Below are positions 59,301 through 64,000 of a stretch of 64,000 nt of DNA, piece by piece. Made by a program: the position numbers and the translations under genes. This stretch comes from Lactarius indigo (Eukaryota > Basidiomycota > Agaricomycetes > Russulales > Russulaceae). Location of the stretch: the NCBI GenBank assembly GCA_025766275.1, contig JAFKAC010000013.1, forward strand, positions 434,001-498,000. The letters run 5' to 3'. Numbering within the stretch: the first letter of the stretch is position 1; every line of letters begins with the position of its first letter. The notes beneath the pieces are model-generated. The model was not told the origin of the DNA. It worked only from the letters and a program-made list of their open reading frames with translations, and ran no database searches.

Positions 59301-61360
59301 ATCCAAACTTTCGGGTAACTCGCGAAGTGTCTGCCGAATATTTGCTGGAAAACAGTGCCGCAGCACCTCCAACTGACAGTAGACCCATCGGAACCTGTAT
59401 GAAAAAGATAAGGACCCGTCGCTGAGAATGGTGGGGGATGCTCTCACATTCCGTCGGCTCTGTTAGACAGCTCATTGACAACCAGCTCCTTCTCTTCGGG
59501 CCGCCAGCTCCGCATATTGCGGTCCGCGTAAACGACTGTGCTTACATAGTTGGAAATATCCCTTTTTTGTCCACTTTCGTCATGAAGTGAAACTGCACTA
59601 TGAGGCAGTGGCCCAAGGACCCTTTTGATATCGATCTCCGGGCGACTGGAAACGCAAATATGCAAGTTTGGAAGGTCTAGGCGGATAAGGTCCTCTAGAA
59701 GGTTAAGGACCGCTTCTCGTGGAGTTGGCATCCCGGAGGCGTTGGGACACTCGTCGAGTGCGTCAACGACGATATAAAGCGGCTGCAGTGCGACGACTAG
59801 GAGCATTTCTCGAAGACAATCCATCAAGGCGTCTTTGCTGGGCTCTCGCGTACCCTTCCCATGTGTAGAATAAAGACGGAAGATTATCTTGCAGCACTGG
59901 GTTGAGTAGGCAGAGAGTTGAACAAGAAGAGAGGTGACAAAGTTGCGCAAGTCTTGTTTTTTGTCTTTGTCCCGAAAGTCAAAGTAGAAAAATGCCAAGG
60001 CGGCTTGTCCGCCATCGCGCAACGACATAAGGTATTTTATTATCGCAGAGCTTTGGTCATTATGAGCTTTTTTTATCGGCAACGAAAGTTAAGAAATGAC
60101 AAACCAAAGGATGCTCTTCCCGGACCCCGCTGTGTAGATCGGAGACCATCAGGGTTTGAGCAGCCAAAGATAAAAGGAACATACGTTTTCCATGGATCCA
60201 TAACAGAGAAGCGTTCTCTGTCCAGTACTTGAATTTCTCGTCTTGGAAAAACCACGCGGCCGTTCCCTCTTGGTGGGTCTCGCACGCGATATTGTAATTT
60301 GTGGACGGGTCCGGTGGAGAAAGCCATTTGTGGATGTCCTGTTCTATCTGTGTCCCTGGGGGAAATATTCGGTCTCTATAGCGGACACGATATGGGTAGG
60401 AGATGACGGACACTTTACTTCCTCTACATCGCGCTTTACTTCCTCCATATTCTGCTGTATAACTGCGTTGGCTTTGTCGGCATCTAGGTGGCGTTTAGTG
60501 TGCTATGGGTGATTAGTCGATAAGGCTGCGTACCATCTTTGGCCTCAGTAGCGACCTTCAGGATCTGAGCCGTAACCATTTGAAATTCCTCCTGAATTAG
60601 CCTATCGAGCCTCTTTAACGCGTCCTCGATATCTGTCCTCCCCAATAGTTTCCTGCCAAATATTCCTGGGGAAACACGAGATCGGTGAAGTGTAGAGCAT
60701 ATCTCGCTGGGATAACTCACTTGCTCGTCGTCGTTTCACTTCCTTCGTCGCGATGGAGAGGATAGAGAGTAGCTCGATCACGATCTTCACGAGCACCTCC
60801 GCCATTTTCGTAGACAGTGAAATTTCAGTATAAACCTCAAGGCGCTTGAAAAAGCTCTTGACGCGCTCAAAGAGGTCGATGATAGCACCGTGACTTGCCC
60901 TGACATCCTTCGCCGCCTATAAAATTCCAGCGTTAGTGGAGGTAAACCCACGAAAAGGAAAGCGAAAACACAGACAGTGAGGAGGGCACCAATGCCGGTA
61001 AAAATGACTTTCGCGGCAGGGAACGCCTTCGCAAGTAAAGTTAGAATTCGCTTGGTGAATTGGATTCATGATAAGTACCAGGCTAACGCCGTCACCAAGA
61101 GCCCCGGAAAAGGTGTGGAGTACATGAACCAACGGATCGATCCACTTCATCAACTTCTCATCTCCAGATTGCTCGAACGCCTTGGCTTGATCCCGGAGTA
61201 TGTTCAAGACACCATCGACCGACTCGCAGGTTTGCAGCTCAGCAGCAAGCCAGTGTGCTAGAAGATCATCCCCGGTCTTCTTCTGATACTCGGCCAAGGC
61301 GGCATCGAGCATCGATTTGAAGATCGAGGATGGGACAGCTGTTTGGGAAGGAGAAGACAT
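56361..61360 (-). CDS. Goodbye-NACHT-ankyrin NLR-like protein 4, intact
   Basis: Eleven exons on the minus strand: 61360-61079, 61026-60970, 60916-60721, 60665-60534, 60483-60412, 60355-60185, 60129-60105, 60050-59448, 59394-57680, 57632-57372 and 57319-56361. They join to 1490 residues with every junction in phase. The Goodbye region covers about residues 1-222 (FKSMLDAALAEYQKKTGDDL; VIELLSILSIATKEVKRRR). Walker A GKPGSGKSILC lies at about 303-313 across an exon junction, and Walker B YIVVDALDECPN at about 405. The winged-helix-like arm (ADGMFRWVYCQLEVLRHC; HFSVKEFLMSDRL) follows, then ankyrin repeats from about residue 745, with only three modules in the first block. Intron 9 (57633-57679) is 47 nt, so it must be spliced to keep frame. 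The last intron ends in a repeated CTAG, giving possible alternative acceptors. It likely acts as a cytosolic sensor; this is by family, not shown here. Confidence 0.92.
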
Positions 61361-61946
61361 GGTGCTGTAGGATTGCTAAGGAGGATAGCAGACTGGCTAT
61401 GGCTTGAGTACGCAGCAAGTCAGACGAAGCACGAGATCGCCTCGTGCCTTTTTCTTAGATGGGAAGATTCATACCGTACCTCAAAAGAGTGAAAAAGATC
61501 CATTTTTACAATTACTTCCGATTCTACAGTGTGACGAACCAACCCATTGGAAAAGGAGAGTGGATATAAAATCAAAGGGTAAAACAACGAGGACGAAGCA
61601 ATAGGAAAGCATACGAAGAGGACCCTCCGACGACCAGCAAGCGGATGCGTATCGTATATCGGCAAGAAGCAACATATGGTAGTGATCCTGACCTACTATA
61701 TTTCGAATCCGTCCTCTCTACTACCACGCGCTGAACTAGGATAAGTAATAAACACCTATACAACACAAAGCAAAAAAGAAGAAAAAGTTGGGAGAGGACG
61801 AAGGAGAGAACACTTTGGGGTCAATGGGATGAGTATGGGGGTAACATAATCGCGTCCGAGGCTTGCGCACACAACTGTAAAATGAAGCGAGCAATAACAA
61901 ATGATCTGATCAAACCAAAAAAAAAAAAAAAGCCCAGCTTTCTATC
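61361..61946. promoter_or_regulatory. Upstream gap of NLR 4, likely promoter region
   Basis: It has the words TTCTTAGATGGGAAGATTCA, GTGACGAACCAACCCATTGG and TAGGATAAGTAATAAACACC, shared with the other gaps, and a poly(A) tract near 61918-61932. The DUF6593 gene ends at 61947, so its 3' end and the NLR promoter share under 600 bp. Confidence 0.45.
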
Positions 61947-63954
61947 TTATCGTTCACCGCCGATGACAGGGTCCCCGTTCACCCGCAGCGGTGACCTCGT
62001 CATGTCAATCGCGGTGTATGCGGGCGGCAAATCGAACGGGTCCCCATCAGCAGAAGTCAAGCCCGGCCTCGACTGGGCAACTCTGATGCCTGCGCTCCTG
62101 GCGCTCAACACACCGGACCCGTGCGAGATATTCGTCGTGCGGATGCTCAGAGATCGGCCCACACCTGCGCGTTCGGCCGGGTCCCGGGCCGAAGCCGGTA
62201 TAGGGAATGGATCGTGCGTGTTCGCCGAGTAATTTGGTGGCAATTTGATAGGTGAATTGTAGTTGTGTTGCGACTCAGGAAATGAGGAAACACTTCGGAG
62301 ATGAGTGTAGGATCGTGATCGTGGCGGAAGTGGGTGATATGGTGTCGAAGAGCCCGGCCCGGGGTCCGGGGATGCAGGACTGGAATGGCTCGGCATAATA
62401 GGTAACGGGGGAATCGGCGGTTTTGCTGACAATGGGGTCGGAGGAACGGGAAGCGAGCGTGAGTGTATACTCGAAGTTGGTGATGCAGGAGTACGACGTG
62501 AAGGTACAGAAACCGGGCTTATAGGCGAGGGTCGGTCCTGTAGGGAAGTATGCGCAGATGCAGGGAGCGGTGGGAGCGGTGGAGGTTCGTCCTGTGAGAC
62601 TCGTCTATGTGATGTCGAAGGCGGCCCACGGGTATAGGAGTATCCTTGAGAAGGCGGTAATCGTGGCAGCTCGCGAGCTCTTCGATTCGGTTGCTGAGAA
62701 GAGAGGGCATGAGACGCAAGCGACAGCGACGATCCCGAATGCGTCGCGTATACCCCTTGCCCGGACATATATGCTGAGTGTTGCACCGCCGCGTGATTAT
62801 CGGTGTGTGATGACAATCGGCTTGTCGCTCTGGACGAACCCTCGCTTGCTGGGACACCATCAATGCTCTCCGCATAGTGTGAATGGTTGTCATCCTTAGC
62901 GCGAGTTGGTATGCTCGAACGCCATCGATCGATCTCCGGAATGGCTTCTGAAGTGTGTAGGAAGGTTGTGGCGTCGGGTATTCCAGATGAGAGGGAGCTA
63001 GAGGAAGGGAGGCCGTTTGATGATAGTACCCCCAGGGACGAGTCAGAGGGATTCCCATCGTCAAGGAAAGAATCTGATGGGCTAGTGCGCGTCACGTTCA
63101 TCCACTCCTCACTAGGTGTCACCAGTAGCATGGCTGTCACGAGTAAAAAATCTAATAAACTGAGGGGGAGACCGTTGTGCATGCGCTGGGGCTTGCTGGA
63201 GCCCAGGCGAAAAAGAGGATCCAAAATTTTCAATTGTGGGGGTGCTCGTTGCATGGCCGGTTCTAAGACGGCAACAGGGCCCTTAACTGTTTCTGTCGTG
63301 CACTATAGAAAGAGCGATGTGAGGGTGAATGTACGTGTATCCTCTAATCACGTACGGCGTAATGCACCCCAGAGCGCTTCCATCTCAGGCTATGCCGATG
63401 GTGAGGGATGTAAAATTTGCGATAGCTAGGATGGTGCGAAGAGATCGAATCGGTTGTATTGTTAGAGAACAGCGAAGTACTCACCTGGAGAGAGACCCAT
63501 AGGAATATCCCAGGAATTCGTCCGCGGGCTTCCAATGACCCTTGCCAAATACAACCTCGACGCCAGTGAGATCCTTGTTTTTACGAAACGACGACTTCTG
63601 AAAGTTTGTTGGCCAGCGAACGCGAGAGACGTTGACGAAGCCTTTCGGATCAGACCTGCGAACTTTGGTAATATTGTCGTCGGTATCGATAACGTAGAGG
63701 GGATTTTCAGATGAACCATCGTGAACGACTGAATCTAGAAATGACGGTGATGATAAACGGAGGGTCATCAATGGACCGGTTGACGACTGCGAGGAGGCGG
63801 CAGGGTCTGGTGATTTGAGGCGACGAAGTACAGATGACGTCGAGGACGCGGACGCGGAGGACTTTAACCGGCCAGCCAAGGAGGGTGTGAAGGAGGTGCC
63901 AGCCTGAAACTGTGACTTGTCTCTGTCCCACGTTGGTAGAGAAAGCTTGACCAT
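61947..63954 (-). CDS. DUF6593-domain protein with Ser/Pro-rich tail, intact copy 6
   Basis: Exons 63954-63485, 63425-63356 and 63302-61947 join to 631 residues. Intron 1 has GTGAGT...CCTAG (59 nt) and intron 2 GTACGT...CTATAG (53 nt); both keep frame. The first 250 residues fit the fungal DUF6593 fold by motif order: NPLYVIDTDDNITKV, FVNVSRVRWPTNF, VEVVFGKGHWKPADEFLG, FYIPHHRHSLRWKR, KGPVAVLEPAM, LKILDPLF, and LLDFLLVTAMLLVTPSEEW. The rest is a long low-complexity tail rich in Ser and Pro (runs such as PPPLPPLPAS), ending DLPPAYTAID...GDPVIGGER. Function is unknown. It is the only unbroken copy of six here and lies directly upstream of, and in line with, NLR 4. The start is the first ATG of the conserved frame; 46 bases remain beyond it. 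Confidence 0.82.
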
Positions 63955-64000
63955 CGCAAAGAAAGGGAAAGGAAGGAAGGAAAAGAAGGAAAAGAGAAAG

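Overview
The window looks like a basidiomycete (Agaricomycetes-type) nuclear genome segment. The evidence is GT-AG introns of about 45-60 nt, Goodbye-NACHT-ankyrin STAND genes, fungal DUF6593 and DUF6535 proteins, and Ty1/copia and hAT elements. It is an accessory region: a head-to-tail array of a two-gene unit on the minus strand, interrupted by transposons and satellites. Each unit, read 5' to 3' on the minus strand, is a DUF6593-like gene with a Ser/Pro-rich tail, a conserved gap of about 0.6 kb, a Goodbye-NACHT-ankyrin NLR-like gene, and a degenerate spacer.

Layout. 1-1093 is the 3' end of an uncharacterised plus-strand gene. 1169-2545 is a 33-bp palindrome-rich minisatellite with degenerate flanks. 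2546-3960 is DUF6593 relic 1. 4425-10419 is NLR pseudogene 1, with a MITE in its upstream gap (10576-10775). 11286-12375 is DUF6593 relic 2. 12443-15218 is a plus-strand DUF6535 membrane protein. 15851-16713 is a solo-Goodbye gene. 17258-21755 is a complete hAT element in a spacer block. 22887-23812 is a second solo-Goodbye gene, and 24383-25790 is DUF6593 relic 3. 27947-36967 is NLR 2, split by a copia-type LTR element (29287-33191). 37544-39260 is DUF6593 relic 4. 39390-46050 holds spacer copies, a 2.86-kb inverted-repeat element and an orphan ankyrin tail. 46289-52007 is intact NLR 3, and 52575-54545 is DUF6593 relic 5. 56361-61360 is intact NLR 4, and 61947-63954 is intact DUF6593 copy 6.

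I rebuilt the exon chains of NLR 3 (11 exons, 1723 aa), NLR 4 (11 exons, 1490 aa), both solo-Goodbye genes (4 exons each, 226 and 261 aa) and DUF6593 copy 6 (3 exons, 631 aa). All keep one open frame through every junction. By family knowledge, fungal NLRs are nucleotide-dependent switches: the N-terminal domain signals, NACHT oligomerises, and the repeats sense. Here that core sits beside a DUF6593 partner and two free-standing N-terminal domains, in a locus that shows gene birth, decay and transposon disruption. A role in non-self recognition is inference, not something the sequence proves.
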